NCBI GenBank assembly: GCA_964250215.1
Contig: CAXUEX010000007.1
Coordinates: 1 to 43,339 of the forward strand
Direction of reading: 5' to 3'
Source of the DNA: DAIDJM01 sp964250215
GTDB taxonomy: Bacteria; Pseudomonadota; Alphaproteobacteria; Acetobacterales; Acetobacteraceae
DNA length: 43,339 nt
The notes below the pieces were generated by a model. It was not told the DNA's origin. It saw nothing but the letters and a program-made list of their open reading frames with translations, and searched no databases. This document shows positions 42,978 through 43,339 of this stretch, piece after piece (position 1 is the stretch's first letter; each line of letters opens with the position of its first letter). Both the position numbers and the translations under genes were made by a program.

Positions 42978-43339
42978 ATGCGTCTCGAAGCCAGCAACGT
43001 ATCGGTGTTCCGCGGCGAGCGGCTGGTGCTCCGCGGCCTCTCCTTCGCCGTGCCGGCTGGCGGCGCCTTGCTGCTCACCGGCCCGAACGGCGTCGGCAAA
43101 ACCACGCTGCTCCGCGCCATCGCCGGCCTCGCCAGGCTCGATGCCGGCACCATCGCCTTCGATGGCAGCCGGGAGTTCGCCCGCGCCTTCCTCGGCCATA
43201 ATGACGCGATCAAGCCCGGCCTCACGGTGGCCGAAAACCTCGCCTTCGCCGCCTCGCTCACCGGCGCCGCCATCGCCCCCGCGCTGCAAGCCGTCGGCCT
43301 CGCCCCGCTCGCCGCCCTGCCGGCCCGCCTGCTCTCGGC
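42978..43339 (+). CDS. ccmA: Haem exporter ATP-binding protein CcmA, 5' part
   Basis: The window ends 120 codons into the gene. The start MRLEASNVSVFRGERLVLRG leads to Walker A GPNGVGKT at about 35-42 and LLRAIAGLARLDAGTIAFDG, then FLGHNDAIKPGLTVAENLAF. The short, compact N-terminal half and the GHNDAIKP(G/E)LT stretch mark the CcmA subfamily of ABC ATPases (cytochrome c maturation, ATP use for haem chaperone release) over general ABC exporters. The neighbour acnA supports the call, since acnA/ccmA divergence is common in alphaproteobacteria. ccmB and others are expected beyond 43339. Confidence 0.88.
   Translation, partial: MRLEASNVSVFRGERLVLRGLSFAVPAGGALLLTGPNGVGKTTLLRAIAGLARLDAGTIAFDGSREFARAFLGHNDAIKPGLTVAENLAFAASLTGAAIAPALQAVGLAPLAALPARLLS

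Overview
The window is high-GC, densely packed bacterial DNA and looks like a piece of an alphaproteobacterial chromosome, most likely an Acetobacteraceae or other Rhodospirillales member. This placement is inferred from gene order (rpsA-sppA-ihfB; acnA divergent from a ccmA start; ispB divergent from a DUF2007 gene plus a tRNA-methyltransferase-like gene), from protein types and from base composition. It was not tested by a search. The sequence is a draft: a 100-N gap lies at 4784-4883, and a 10-N gap at 6587-6596 sits in C-rich, probably unreliable bases that break hldE. I see no rRNA, tRNA, CRISPR array, prophage or intact insertion sequence.

Layout. 1-3.9 kb: an MntR-type manganese regulator (minus strand), then a plus-strand translation/nucleoid block: rpsA (ribosomal protein S1), sppA (inner-membrane signal peptide peptidase) and ihfB (IHF beta). 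3.9-7.9 kb: a lipoprotein of unknown function and a WcbI-like polysaccharide-modification protein converge into the 100-N gap; the latter is divergent from hldE (ADP-heptose synthesis for LPS). 7.9-19.2 kb: a minus-strand fatty-acid beta-oxidation locus. In transcription order it holds a proline-rich lipoprotein, an acyl-CoA ligase, a cysteine-free MerR-family regulator, a thiolase, a dehydrogenase/hydratase fusion (HAD-ECH order), an acyl-CoA dehydrogenase and, beyond an inserted plus-strand EEP-family phosphohydrolase, a second fusion of the opposite domain order (ECH-HAD) coupled to a secreted SnoaL-like protein. Together these give fatty-acid activation and all steps of the beta-oxidation cycle.

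19.3-25.9 kb: mixed single genes: a secreted unknown protein, gltA (citrate synthase), a GFA-type zinc protein, a 74-aa protein behind a perfect Fur-box-like palindrome, pyrE, a MAPEG membrane protein, a trans-polyprenyl diphosphate synthase (quinone side chain), a DUF2007 protein and a TrmN6-like methyltransferase. 26-29 kb: nrdA-nrdB (class Ia ribonucleotide reductase) with two NrdR-type boxes 31 bp apart over the promoter. 29.2-34.9 kb: accessory genes: a GH5-like secreted protein that appears to lack both catalytic glutamates, a one-TM unknown protein, a 0.5-kb region without a clear gene, a COG2509-type flavoprotein and a periplasmic PQQ-type propeller. 34.9-43.3 kb: fumC overlapping a WrbA-like quinone reductase, a 17-kDa-antigen-like protein, N-formylglutamate amidohydrolase, two adjacent transglutaminase-like proteins, acnA (aconitase) and the start of ccmA (cytochrome c maturation). 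Three TCA-cycle enzymes (gltA, fumC, acnA) fall in the window.

Most of the window is ordinary housekeeping and lipid-metabolism sequence. I found no clear new multi-gene system. The best leads are the Fur-box/74-aa gene pair, the two or three apparent pseudo-enzymes (GH5-like, WcbI-like, second transglutaminase), the NrdR site pair, the two-architecture beta-oxidation locus, and a dispersed hairpin repeat whose two copies show a compensatory base change.
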